Positions 44,370-54,910 of a DNA stretch of 64,000 nucleotides are shown one piece after another (position 1 is the first letter of the stretch; every line of letters begins with the position of its first letter). Position numbers and translations under genes: made by a program. Below the pieces are notes generated by a model, which worked only from the letters and a program-made list of their open reading frames with translations, was not told where the DNA came from and did no database searches. Source of the stretch: Eustoma russellianum (Eukaryota > Streptophyta > Magnoliopsida > Gentianales > Gentianaceae); the NCBI GenBank assembly GCA_036186865.1, contig AP025062.1:10580023-10644022 (forward strand). Reading direction: 5' to 3'.

Positions 44370-45095
44370 CTATAGAGATGGGCTCAGCACCAGGAATAAG
44401 ATTAATCTCAAACTCCACTTCCCTGTTCGGCGACAATCTTGACAACTAGTCGGAAACACTGAGATCCCCTCCTCTGATACTACATGACCCAAGGAAGCCA
44501 TGCTCTTCAGCCAGAATTCACACTTGCTAAATTTGGCATGCAACTTCTTTTGCCTGAGGGCCCCTAGAACTTCCCTTAAGTGCTCTTCATGCTTCTCTTT
44601 GTTAGGAGAATATACCAAGATATCATCGATGAAGACCACCACGAACTTATCCAGCTGATCTCTGAATATCGTAATCATCAAGTCCATAAAGGCAGCTGGA
44701 GGATTGGTCAGTCCAAACTGCATCACTAAGAACTCATATTGGCCCTGGTTCGAAAGGCAGACTTCGGATTATCCTATGCTTTAATCCTTAGCTGATAGTA
44801 TCCGGATAAAAGATCTATTTTGGAATAGGGATGCAAACGTACACAGTTAGTTTGAGTTTAAACACTATTAAATATCATGTACATTACTTAAAGAGTTTCC
44901 TTCAACTGGTCGAAAAGGTCACCCGGGGTAGTGGATACTTATTCTTGATTGTGATCTTATTCTTCTCATGAAAATCGATACCCAATCGCATACTTTCATC
45001 TTTATTTTTCATGAATAGGACATGAGTTTCCCACGGTGAGACACTAGGGTGGTTGAATTTTCGATCTAATAACTCCTGTAGCTTCTCCTTAAGCT
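44370..45095 (-). pseudogene. H RT unit 4
   Basis: FIDDILVYSPNKEKHEEH is kept. The RT end then runs into the linker of unit 3 at about 44,456. In the intron region (44,826-44,895) the acceptor is deleted and the donor is mutated to GGAAACT. The fingers segment lies at about 44,910-45,095. Confidence 0.8.
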
Positions 45096-45294
45096 CTACC
45101 GGCGCCATACGATATGGTGCTTTAGAGATGGGCTCAGCACCAGGAATAAGATTAATCTCAAACTTCGCTTCCCTGTTCGGCGGCAATCTTGGCAACTCGT
45201 CGGGACACATTGAGATCCCCAACTCCGATACTACATGACCTAAGAAAGCCACGCTCTTCAGCCATAAATTACACTTGCTAAATTTGGCATACAA
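44902..45294 (-). pseudogene. H RT units 5/4 junction, open in frame
   Basis: A 130-codon frame runs from RT (MYAKFSKCNLWLKSVAFLGH) through SELGISMC into DELPRLPPNREAKFEI and APYRMAP of the next unit without a stop. It shows the unit junction directly as an in-frame fusion. Confidence 0.85.
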
Positions 45295-45891
45295 CTTCTT
45301 TTACCTGAGGGTCCCTAGAACTTTCATTAAGTGCTTGACATGCTTCTCTCGTCAGGAGAATAGACCAAGATATCGTCGATGAAGACCACTATGAACTTAT
45401 CCAGCTGAACTCTGAATATCATATTCATCAAGTCTATGAATACAACTGGAGCACTTGTCAGTCTAAACGGCCTCACTAAGAACTCATAGTGGCCCTGGTG
45501 AGAAAGGTAGTCTTTGGAATATCCTCTGCTTTAATCCATAGCTTGTGGTATCTGGATCGAAGATCTATTTTGGAATATACTTTTGCACCCCTTAGGGATG
45601 CAAACGTGCCCAGTTAGTTTGAGTTTAAGGACTATTAAATATCAATTACATTACTTAAAGGGTTACATTCAACTGGTCGAAAAGGTCGTCGATCCAGGAT
45701 AGAGGATACTTATTCTTGATTGTGATCTTATTTATCTCACGATAATCGATACACAATCGCATACTTTCATCTTTCTTTTTTATGAATAGGACAGGAGCTC
45801 CCCACAGTGAGACACTAGGGCGGTTGAATTCGCGATCCAATAACTCATGTAGCTTCTCCTTTAGCTCCTTAAGCTCTCTTGCGCCATACAA
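45206..45891 (-). pseudogene. H RT unit 5 (joined to protease)
   Basis: The fingers (KELKEKLHELLDREFNRPSVS, KKDESMRLCIDYREINKITI) follow directly from the protease-linker frame. This unit is the original 5' part of the RT. The donor GTAACCC is present near 45,666, but the acceptor region reads CCCTAAGGGG, shifting the AG. The palm (about 45,310-45,510) is frameshifted by small deletions. Confidence 0.8.
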
Positions 45892-46560
45892 TATAGTGCT
45901 TTAGAGATTGGCTCAGCACCAGGAATAAGATTAATCTCAAACTCCACCTCTCTATTCGGTGGAAATCTTGGCAACTCGTCAGAAAATACATCCTTGAACT
46001 CATTTATGACAGGAATTAAATCAATAGATGGAACCTCCTGCTCTGCGCCCATGGCATAAACTAGAAATCCTTCTCTGCCCTTCTTTAGTGCCCGATAATC
46101 TTGGGTTGCAGTCAGATATATCTTCTTGGGCACCTTCTTCAGCTTAGAATCTCCCTGAAAGATGATTTCTTGCATGTCCAAACCCTTGATGCTGACTTGC
46201 TTCTGCCAACACTCAATAGTGACATGATACTTTGCTAGAAAATCCATGCCCAGAATAATATCAAAACCCCTAATCGGAATTGGGATTATTGTCACCGAAA
46301 CACTTGGTCATTTTTTTTCAGCTGGCACCCTTTGTACTGATGATGAGATACCAACACCTGGTCACCAACTGCTTAAACTTGATATGGGGTCTCGAGCCAT
46401 TCGAGTAAGATATTAAGGGTTTTGATGAATTTCTTGGCGATGAAAGATTTGCTTGCACCACTAGCGAATAAGACGTTGGTGGGAATTTTGTTTATTAAAA
46501 TTACACCTAACATATTTAGAGTAATTCACATGGAACATAAGCACATACGAAAGCTCGAAA
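45861..46560 (-). pseudogene. Aspartic protease and protease-RT linker of H
   Basis: Minus from about 46,500: VLFASGASKSFIA is the retropepsin site with the catalytic Asp replaced by Ala. After a stop and frame change, FDIILGMDFLAKYHVTIECW ends the domain. The linker FLVYAMGAEQEVPSIDLIPV and FKDVFSDELPRFPPNREVEF leads into RT unit 5. Confidence 0.82.
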
Positions 46561-46726
46561 TAACTGAATTTGGAACAAAATCTTTAATTAAATGGTACCT
46601 ACTACGACGTGGCCAGCCTGCTCGACGTCTGCCTCAGCCATCACGTGGACCCAAGCATTGGTCCTCGCCTTACCCTTCTGCTACCCTTGACTCTACTATG
46701 GCTGTGGCGCCTACGTCTACCCTGGT

Positions 46727-46768
46727 GCACTCTCTCGCAAAATGTTCCAGCTTACCGAATTTGTAACA
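46727..46768 (-). pseudogene. Gag zinc knuckle of H, second Cys lost
   Basis: CYKFGKLEHFAREC fits the CCHC spacing, except that the second cysteine is Phe (TTC). It marks the C-terminal end of H gag, on the left side of the D insertion. Confidence 0.75.
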
Positions 46769-46970
46769 TACGTTCATCATCCTCATACAGTGGCTTGAAT
46801 GTGGGCGTCCAAAGTGAACACATGGTGGGGGCAGTGGTCGTACAGCCTTCTGCGACTATGCATCAGTCAAGGTCAGTCCTGCGATCGTCAGTGGCTAAGT
46901 CACATATCTCTGCCCCTTGCTGCTGGGGTGGCCTGAATGTTCGACCAGTTAGGTGACGTCCGGGGACCTT
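46769..46970 (-). pseudogene. Gag C-terminal linker of H, cut by D
   Basis: Non-conserved Gly/Pro/Gln-rich tail between knuckle and capsid. It ends at ACCTT, the target of D, and continues at 60,336 on the other side. Confidence 0.6.
46966..46970. repeat. Target duplication of D, left
   Basis: ACCTT precedes the LTR end (TGAAGGGGCC, mutated from TGTAG) and equals 60331..60335. Confidence 0.8.
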
Positions 46971-49292
46971 TGAAGGGGCCCTGCCCGATACCGGACAATG
47001 GTGCCACTGCACCCGCCGTAGTTTGCTACAAGAACTACAAGGCGTCAAAGCAGATCAGGCACTCGTCATCCATGACGTAAGATAAATCAATGGAAAAGTC
47101 GTAAAATTTAAAACTTCAATGAAATGATGTAACAAAATGAAATACAGGGAAAATGAAACGTAATTCGGAAATGTCCACTATATCCTCCAATACAAACAGT
47201 AACAGAAGGTCTATCGGCTAAAGAATTAACATGGCTTTTTTGCTTAATGTCTATCATCCCAATGGGCTCACTCGCTGTTGTCTTCTACAAATATTATCTC
47301 ATACTCGGGTTCACATGAAAAGAAAGGAGTATCTATTCTTAGCAAAAAAAACATCGCTAGCAAGTAACCTGTCTATATACCTTATGGGATCACACTTAAC
47401 GAGTCACCATTACATAAATCAATGTCCAAAATAAGGTTCTTGGGTTAGCAAATAGCATTTTTTATAACAGCTCAACAAATCTAATTAAGCCACATAAATG
47501 ATACGCGAATACAGAACAAACACATAACGAGCAAAACGTACGATATAAACAGATCATATGCAAATGTCATTTTCTGACATGTCAAATCCTATGCTTTGTG
47601 TCACATAATGCATGCACTTCTTTAAAACCATACATAAACCTTACTTAACAATATGTCATGCGTGTCATTTCACAAACTTTTCGTACTTCTTCTTATCTTA
47701 TTATTTGCGTAGCAGAAACTTTATACCCTGTGGGTGATCAATCCATAGCAAACATAACTTTATACCCCGCGCTGAAAGGTCCATGGCCCCATAACAGAAC
47801 TTTATGCCCTGCTGTTGATTTCAGGTCACGCTTTTATACCCTGCTATTGCAGCGTGACTTTTATACCCTGACATCAATCAGCAGCCCAAACTTATCGTTT
47901 AAAACTTTAGTCTTACTTTACATACACATGTCTTTTCGCAAGGCAAAACTCTTGTTAGAATGCAAAATGTTCATGTCATGGTGCAAAATACTCATGTCAC
48001 ATCGTATTAAGCTTCTAAACACACACACACACACACTTTACATAGCGAGTACTGGGTCACAGCCTAAAACATACATCACTCGTATTAGTTCGCGCATTTG
48101 CAGCTAGCGAATTCTTTTCAATTTCACACTTAGTCTTACACCTTCACACTTAAGGTTACCCACCCCAATATACGCCAAGCATACTTCAACACTACTCCTT
48201 AGACTCATACACTAGTCCTAATTATCACACAAAGTCCCTCAAACTACTTGACATTCAATCCCTATCATTTCTAAGAATCCAGCTTAAATTCTGTAGAATT
48301 GGCCACATCGATCAATCGACGTGGCCTTCTGATCGATCGATGTCAAACTCCTGATCGATATCCCCCTTGCTGATCGATCGATGTCTTCCAGAGAGTTTCA
48401 GTTCTGCATTCCTGGTTACATCGATCGATCAATGTGGCCCTCAGATGGATCGATGTTTAGTTTTCCTAGAGATCGATCGATCTAAGTCCCTCAGTTGATC
48501 GATCGATATCTTCCAGAGATTTGGAAATTCTGCCAGGGCAATTTGGATCGATCGATGTCACCTCTGGATCGATTCAAGTCCCTGTTTCTACAACTTTGCA
48601 CCACTTTTAATCCACAATGGCGAGCCAACCTTCACCCTTTTCCATTCCAAGCCTAAAAAATACCTAAAATCAACCCTAAAACATGAACCCAACCTACACA
48701 TACACTCATGACATCACGTTGAAACTTAATTACACAAAATGTCATGGACCCAAGGATTTCCACCATTCGCACCTTAGAACATGACCGCACACCTTCACAC
48801 CAAACCCTAAATCAGCAGCCAACTACTTTACACCCATCCAACCTTCTTCAAACCAACCCTTCCATCTACGGCACATGCAAAAAGCCTGTAAGCTAATCAC
48901 CAAGAAGTACATCACAGGAAAAATGACATCTTTAGGGCATATTCATCATAAATCAAGTAAGTTGCAATTATTCTCAGAAATTGGTCCAAAAGATTACAAC
49001 CTCATTCAATCAACAAGCATAGAAACACATAGTAAAGCAATTAATATAAACGAAACGAAATTATAAATGTGTGATCCAATTCTCTTTTTAGGAAAATCGG
49101 GCCTATTGAATCAACATTTCGTAAAACGTATAGAAAGGTCACTTACCTTCGAATCTAGGAAATCTTACGGTGATTTGATTGAATTTTGAGACGCATTGCA
49201 CCTAGGATTGGCCGCGATTTCTTATTCCTTCTTCCTCTTTTTTCTTGTCTCCCTCTCAGTCTATCCTCTCCCTTTTTTTCTTTGTAACTGTC
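46971..49292 (-). repeat. 3' LTR of D, part 1
   Basis: It aligns with 57,774-60,095: same terminus, U5 hairpin 47018..47038, repeated TTTATACCCTG text and ten ATCGATCG-type motifs at 48,306-48,575. It is interrupted by F after CTGTC. Confidence 0.9.
49288..49292. repeat. Target duplication of F, left
   Basis: CTGTC before TGTTACGACC; the copy is at 54272..54276. The uninterrupted LTR at about 60,095 shows GTGTCGACG at this point. Confidence 0.85.
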
Positions 49293-50240
49293 TGTTACGA
49301 CCCTCGTCCGCATATGTTCATGTAACGGAAACAAAGTTATTTATGGCTGAGTAATAAACTTTGCGCTTGCGATTACGGGTTAAAACAAAATAAAATATGA
49401 TATTAAAATAACAAGCTAAGGAGGTCTAATGGGTAAATTGAAGAATAAAATTATAAACAAGAAACATTTCCCTAATTAATGTGGAGAAATATGTCACAGG
49501 CTTATTACCCTACAATAATCAAAAGAAATGATTTTTGGGTATTAATTGAAAAAAATACCTAATTAGTTTTTAACAAAGGCAAATTGTAAAATGGTGCATG
49601 TGTGCAGATTCGGTCCAGTGACCCCTCGGTGCTATTTTGACATTTAAAGAATCTTTATGCATAATTACCATAACTTAATATACTATGTAGATAACAAGGT
49701 GGTATTGGACATATGTGGGGTGAAATAGTAAATAAGTTGCAAAGTAAATGGGTGTGTGCATTTAGCTAGCCTCTGCCAGGAGGCTATTTTGATGAGGACT
49801 TTCGGCTGAATAGCCTTAAAAGGAAATAATGACATTCTTATGGGTTATTAAATGTACACATATGCAACTTGTAGTAGTCATGTTGCTAACAAAATGGTAT
49901 AACAAGTACATGATGATGATTTAATAATTAATAGAATATACTTAGATGAGGTGAACTATACGGGGTGAGTTCATTGTCAAATCGTAATGCTAGTGGCATA
50001 TTCGGTCAATGGCCTTAAAACGGGAAAAGACACCTATATGATTTAACTAATACATATAAGGACAAAATTCCTTAGGCCATGTATTACCGAAAATGCAAAA
50101 TGTGAAAGTGTGTGTATTTAATTATTTCGGCCAAGAGGCCATAGAATGAATTTTGGTAACAAACTATATGGACATTAGAGTACATGTATCCATAAAGAGA
50201 CTTGAAAAATGTGAGTATTACTTAATTATGTGAATTTGTG

Positions 50241-50395
50241 GGTAAAGTAACCTAGGTTAGCCATAAAGTAACTATAGTTGACATAAAATAACTATAGTTG
50301 GCATAAAGTAACTATGGTTGACATAAAGTAACTATAGTTGACATAAAGTAACTATAGTTGAACTAAAGTAACCATAGTTGGGTAAAAGTAACTAA
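50241..50395 (+). repeat. 20-bp tandem repeat in F
   Basis: About seven copies of GTTGACATAAAGTAACTATA with minor variants. Confidence 0.9.
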
Positions 50396-51289
50396 GACTA
50401 AGTAATTCTAGTTAGCCTAACTAAATTTTGGAAAACTCTCTCCCCCTTAACACCAAAACCCACGGCACCTTCTTGCCAAGGGAAGAAAAATTTCTCCAAA
50501 AGAAATTTTATCACACTCAACACTCAAGAGATTACAAGGAGTAAGAGACTTTCTTATTTTCCTCATCAAAATACACGGCTAGTGAGCCTAAGGAAATCCA
50601 AGATTTTCAAGCCTCAAGAACTCATCTAGGTAAGTACATGCTAAGTGTTCTAAGTGAATTCCATGTTTCAAAGAATGAAACTCATAAGGGTATCTCTTGT
50701 CTTGCCCAAAAACGTGACACCCAAGATGATTTTTAGGAGAAGATTTGTCAAGTCACTAGGGGAGAATTCTTCAAGCTACTAAGAGAAGCCAACATCTTGG
50801 TGGTTTGAATCCATTCAAGCTTCATTTTGGTAAGATGAATCTAGCCTCAATCTAGCTCCCTTCTCCATTTAAAATGGTAGCTAATATTCACCTCCTTCTC
50901 CTCTTCAAATGCGTGCTACACATGTGAAGTAGAGAAAGACTTCATTCCATTTCAACCAAGGTTCAAGCAAAGGAAAAGCTCTAAGGTTCAAGGAGGCAAG
51001 TATACTCTAGCCAATCTTGCCTTATTTGTGAAGTGCATGCTTGAATGACTAGCCATTTTTAAGTTATGAATCTTAGTTGAAGATTCTAAGAACAAGACAT
51101 GAACTTAGTTGATGTAAAGAAAAGTGTTGGTATGAAAAGTGACATGTTCTAAGCGTAAATGGCAAGACTGTTGGTATGAGTTATGTGTAGCCTAAAATGA
51201 GTTATGAGACCTGAAATAACTATGTTTGAATGTGCAGTTGATGTTTAGTAAGTCACCTTAATGAATGAAGTTGGTTGAAGAATTCTTGA

Positions 51290-52060
51290 ACAATATAAAG
51301 GTGAAGAAGTGCTGAAACTACTGGAGCTGGCAGATTTGTGTTGCTGATTGTGTGGCTTGAGAACGAACCTTAGAAGTGTTATATTAAGCTAAGTTTTGAC
51401 ATGACACTATCTATGTGTGTGTAGTACAAGTGAGAGTTGGAATTGCAGTAAAAAGAGTTATGGTTTATTTTTAATAAATCTTTTGGTAAAACTGCTCAAG
51501 AAGAAATTACTGGAACTGGGCAGAACAGTGTGACGTTTTGCATGACCTGAAAATGAATCTTAGGAGTATTCAAATTGGCTAATTTTTGGTGTTATGCTAG
51601 CCTCATATGTATATAAAATGTTTGAGTTGGAATTTAAATAAAAGGAGTTATGGTTTGTCCTTAATGAAGTTTTTAGTAAGAAGTGGTCAAACAGAAGTAC
51701 TGGAACTGGACAGATTTATGTGTTATGTTGAACGACCTGAACGTGAATCTTAGGAGTGTTCAAATTGGCTAATGTTTGGTATGGTGATATCCTTATGTGT
51801 ATGTGAAATGTGAGAGGTGGAATTTTGATGAAAGGAGTTGTGAATTATTATTAATGAAATTTTTGGTGAAACTGCTCAAACAGAGTTGCTGGAACAGGAC
51901 AGTTTTGAGTAGTAAGTTGTGTGGCTTGAAAATGCACCTTAGGAATATGCAAATGAGCTGATTTTTGATAGGATGATAGTTTGATATGTTTATGACACCT
52001 GTGAGTTGGAATGTTAGTAAAAGGAGTTGTGGTTTGGTCACAATTTATTTCGTGATACAA
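51290..52060 (+). repeat. About 190-bp degenerate tandem repeat in F
   Basis: TGGAACTGG-type sites recur at 51322, 51511, 51701 and 51890 (spacing 189-190). Each is followed by an AATCTTAGGAGT-like and a GTTGGAATT-like block. There are four units, clearly diverged. Confidence 0.8.
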
Positions 52061-52865
52061 CTGGTCAATCTAGTCTCTGCATGTACCCAATTTGGGAAAG
52101 TAATTAGATGATCCCTTTAAACTTATTGAATTGCCATGGAAATTTTATGGTAATTACTTAGAGCATAGATGTACATGTTCATGTAAAGAAACCAGTATGA
52201 AACTACCATTTTAATGGTTAACAACTGAGTTGAAGTTAGTATACAAAACTGGAAAACAGGACAGTTTATTGTCATAAGTTGTAGGGCTTTGATCTTGCTC
52301 ATTTAAGCTTAAATGTGATGTTTAGCCTTATGAATATTGTTCCTTGGTGTGTTAGATATGTTTTCTAGGTGATGGATCAAAATGAATAAGATTTTATGAC
52401 CCACGAAACTGTGGTAAGACGGTACTGCCCTGCTGATTTCAGCAGTACCTTTGATGGTAGTATGATGTTTTGAGGTCCTTAGACACTTCGGAATGTTACG
52501 AAATTTTTATAGCATGTGTCTAAGTCTTCATTATGCATATGTATGGCATGGGTTTATGAATATGAGCACGAATTGATGAGTACGAGGCTGTATGAACAGA
52601 GTGTGATTGCTGGACTGCTTTCCCAGTTCAAAAGACAAGTCCGTGTATGCATATTATGATGCATTTGTTCACGAGTCGCATAATGCATGTCATACATTGC
52701 ATCATTGTCACTTGCATAATTTACGACATTGGTCTTATGCGAAAGAAAGATGAAAAGCATTTTCAAAAGATGATTTTTGAAAAGAATGATTCTCCACCGG
52801 TACCGTGTGTGAGTATGAGATTGGCCAGTATGAACCCACCAGATCAGGGTTAAGTGATCTGATAT

Positions 52866-53128
52866 GAGGCCGTGCGGGTCCGAAATAATAGACCCGACAA
52901 GACGAGATGATGTACCGCCTCAGATCCGGGACATAGATCTGAACACGAGAATATGAGGCCGTGTGGGTCCGGAATAATAGACCCGACAAGACGAGATGAC
53001 GTACCGCCTCAGATCCGGGACATAGATCTGAACACGAGAATATGAGGCCGTGCGGGTCTGGATATAATAGACCCGTCCAGACGAGATGATGTACCGCCTC
53101 AGATCCGGGACATAGATCTGAACACTCT
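52866..53128 (+). repeat. 89-bp tandem repeat in F with two inverted repeats per unit
   Basis: Units start at 52866, 52955 and 53044, exactly 89 bp apart. Each has CGGGTC...GACCCG and CAGATC...GATCTG. The repeats are nearly identical, so they expanded recently. Confidence 0.92.
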
Positions 53129-53891
53129 ATTGTTTTACAACGATGATGATTTGAAAGAAAAGCATGAAAAGCCATATTCTCATTTTTATCATGATGCATC
53201 ACACATACATATGCATGCATGCCACGTTTATGGAGTCATTGTGTAGTGACACATGATACTTAGGCTAAGTTGTCATGACCTTGTAGAACCTAAGTGTGAC
53301 CTTCTTAAGTGATGATCCTTGTTATGTTACAAATTGATGCGAGTTACAGTCTTCTATTGTCATGTTCTGTATTAAGTGATGATTTTGTTAAGTTATGATC
53401 TTGGCGCATTAAGTGTTGATCATTAACGGGTATTGAATGGAGGGCGTTATGCACTACTTTTGCACACTCATACGCATTAGCATGATATTGAGTCTATTTG
53501 CACTAGGCTGTGTTATTTCTTATTTTGTGGCTAAGTTATGATTTTATTGCCTTAACGGCTATTGATTGAAGGGATGAGATGCTAGCCAAATGCTAGAGGT
53601 AAAGTTACATAGGTTATGATTTCTCTACTGTTGATACGTAAGGTCAAGTTGTTATGAATTGTTAGCTCCTAGGTTATGATCTTGATTGAGTGATGACCTT
53701 TTTGTATGCCATGATCTTTATTGAGTGATGATCCTTTCATAAGCTATGATCTGGGATATACCTTGTGTTGACTTCTTACGAGTACTTAATGGAAGGTCAG
53801 GTATGTTCTAAACCGAATTTTGGGGTTCGGTTCTTGTATGTACTTTCCAGTTAATGCATGATTGTTTATGGTATACTTGCTGGTGACTTTG

Positions 53892-53995
53892 TCACTCACC
53901 CCCTATTTTTCCTCCCAGAGGCTGCAAGGAATAAAGTAGAGCGGATTGAGGATGAGCCTAGAGTTCCCCTACCCATGAGCGCAGCGAGGAGTGGA
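53892..53995 (+). other. Acceptor-like site and ED-rich frame in F
   Basis: TCACTCACCCC, a pyrimidine tract and CAG (AG at 53917..53918) are followed by a frame coding ARNKVERIEDEPRVPLP. The same order is seen in E, H and D LTRs. Confidence 0.45.
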
Positions 53996-54205
53996 CGAAC
54001 TTAGGAGACATGACTGGCCAGCTATGACCGAGGACTGACGACGTATTTGAGATGGAAAACATTTGTCTTGTGACTCTCAATACTTTTGATTTGAGATGTA
54101 AACTATGAATGATCGTGTGGATGATTTTGATTTGAATTTTTAAATTCTGCCAAAAAAAAACCATGCGTTATACCATGGAACATGGCACGTATGGGATGAC
54201 GCCTA

Positions 54206-54226
54206 GTACTCTCCTTAGTGAAGTAC
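54206..54226 (+). other. U5 hairpin in F
   Basis: Arms GTACT and AGTAC enclose an 11-nt loop. It is the equivalent of 20661..20681 (E), 19953..19973 and 61448..61468 (H), 47018..47038 and 57821..57841 (D). Confidence 0.55.
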
Positions 54227-54271
54227 GGCGGGTGCACCGACTCCGGCGGGGCCGGGGTGCGGGGCGCCACA

Positions 54272-54370
54272 CTGTCGACGCTGAAGTCGACTTCCCTGGG
54301 GTAGTTATATGTAATGTATAGCTCCTTTAGATTTTAACTGGGAAGTGGCAGTTTTGATATTTTCGAATAC
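54272..54370 (-). repeat. 3' LTR of D, part 2 (truncated)
   Basis: This begins with the second CTGTC copy. It continues GACGCTGAAGTCGACTTCC and GTTATATGTAATGTATAGCT as in 60,095-60,180, then loses similarity near 54,357-54,370. The last about 150 bp of the LTR are absent. Confidence 0.8.
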
Positions 54371-54905
54371 ATTTTGATAATTTTTCTATAATTTTAGAGT
54401 AAATATGCATAGCTTTTTAATAAAAAAAATGAATAAGAAAGAACTCGAACCATACAAAAACACAAGATCGTAAAATTTCAAAATATAAAGGTAAAAACAT
54501 AGAGTAAAAAAATGAAGTTAGTATCTCACATTTCTTCTTCATCAGCGTTGGACATGAAGCTTCGCTCTTCAGTGGTCGAACCACACCACATCTATACTCC
54601 TAATAATTATTTTCTCATAATTTATTTGTTGTGGGTAGTAATTTTATAACAAATTGATCAGGTCCAAAGTGTCGATATTGAAATAATTTAATTCGTTCAA
54701 GTTAAGAAAGAATTTATAGGGTTGTGTTCTTTTTATGTGAGTGTTTTTTGACTAACGGATAACGTTTACAATGGTAACGGCTAGTTACTAGTTGAGCTCG
54801 GCCATATATACAATATAATTCCTAAAGTATTTACGTGACTAACTGTTGCAGCTCTGCTTTTGCTCTGCTGCTTGACTAATGTTTCGCTTCGTCACCTCAG
54901 CTCAT
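54371..54905. other. Unexplained filler inside D
   Basis: About 535 bp replace the end of the 3' LTR, the PPT, integrase and RNase H. No similarity to other parts of the window was seen. Confidence 0.5.
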
Positions 54906-54910
54906 CATCT

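Larger units (their letters stand above)
42160..45970 (-). repeat. Five-fold tandem array of the RT module in H
   Basis: The FIDDILVYS-coding site recurs at 42321, 43091, 43870, 44619 and 45369 (spacings 770, 779, 749, 750). The GAPVLF-coding site recurs at 42749, 43520, 44269, 45028 and 45798. Units join at the same point: the end of HVVSEEGIS (RT) runs into the VFSDELPRLPPNREVEF protease-RT linker, at about 42,930, 43,707, 44,456 and 45,206. Each unit holds linker, RT fingers, the 77-bp intron or its remnant, and the palm with FIDD. All five share loss of 4 bp after KTAFRTR, which shifts the frame before GHYEF. Confidence 0.9.
49293..54271 (+). mobile_element. Solo LTR F (4,979 bp)
   Basis: It starts TGTTACGACCCTCG and ends GGGCGCCACA, with CTGTC on both sides. 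No gag-pol is present. The start is shared with E (read minus), and the 3' end carries the U5 hairpin (54206..54226) of D, E and H, so F is a solo LTR in plus orientation from a related large-LTR gypsy family. It contains three tandem-repeat blocks (20 bp, about 190 bp and 89 bp units). Minus-strand frames such as 52735..53220 are translations of the 89-bp repeats and not genes. Confidence 0.82.

Noticed and set aside
42160..45970. Tandem RT genes as a retron, DGR or defence-type RT cluster
   Set aside because: The RTs are clearly Ty3/gypsy (MPFGLTNAP, FIDDILVYS), lie within one pol gene and share a frameshift. There is no bacterial context.
48300..48580. Regular repeat array (CRISPR-like) of ATCGATCGATC
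   Set aside because: Spacing is irregular and the motif is short and palindromic, inside a plant LTR.
52735..53220. 161-codon minus-strand frame with repeats of SDLCPGSEAV
   Set aside because: Translation of the 89-bp tandem repeat in solo LTR F. It has no start context and no family.
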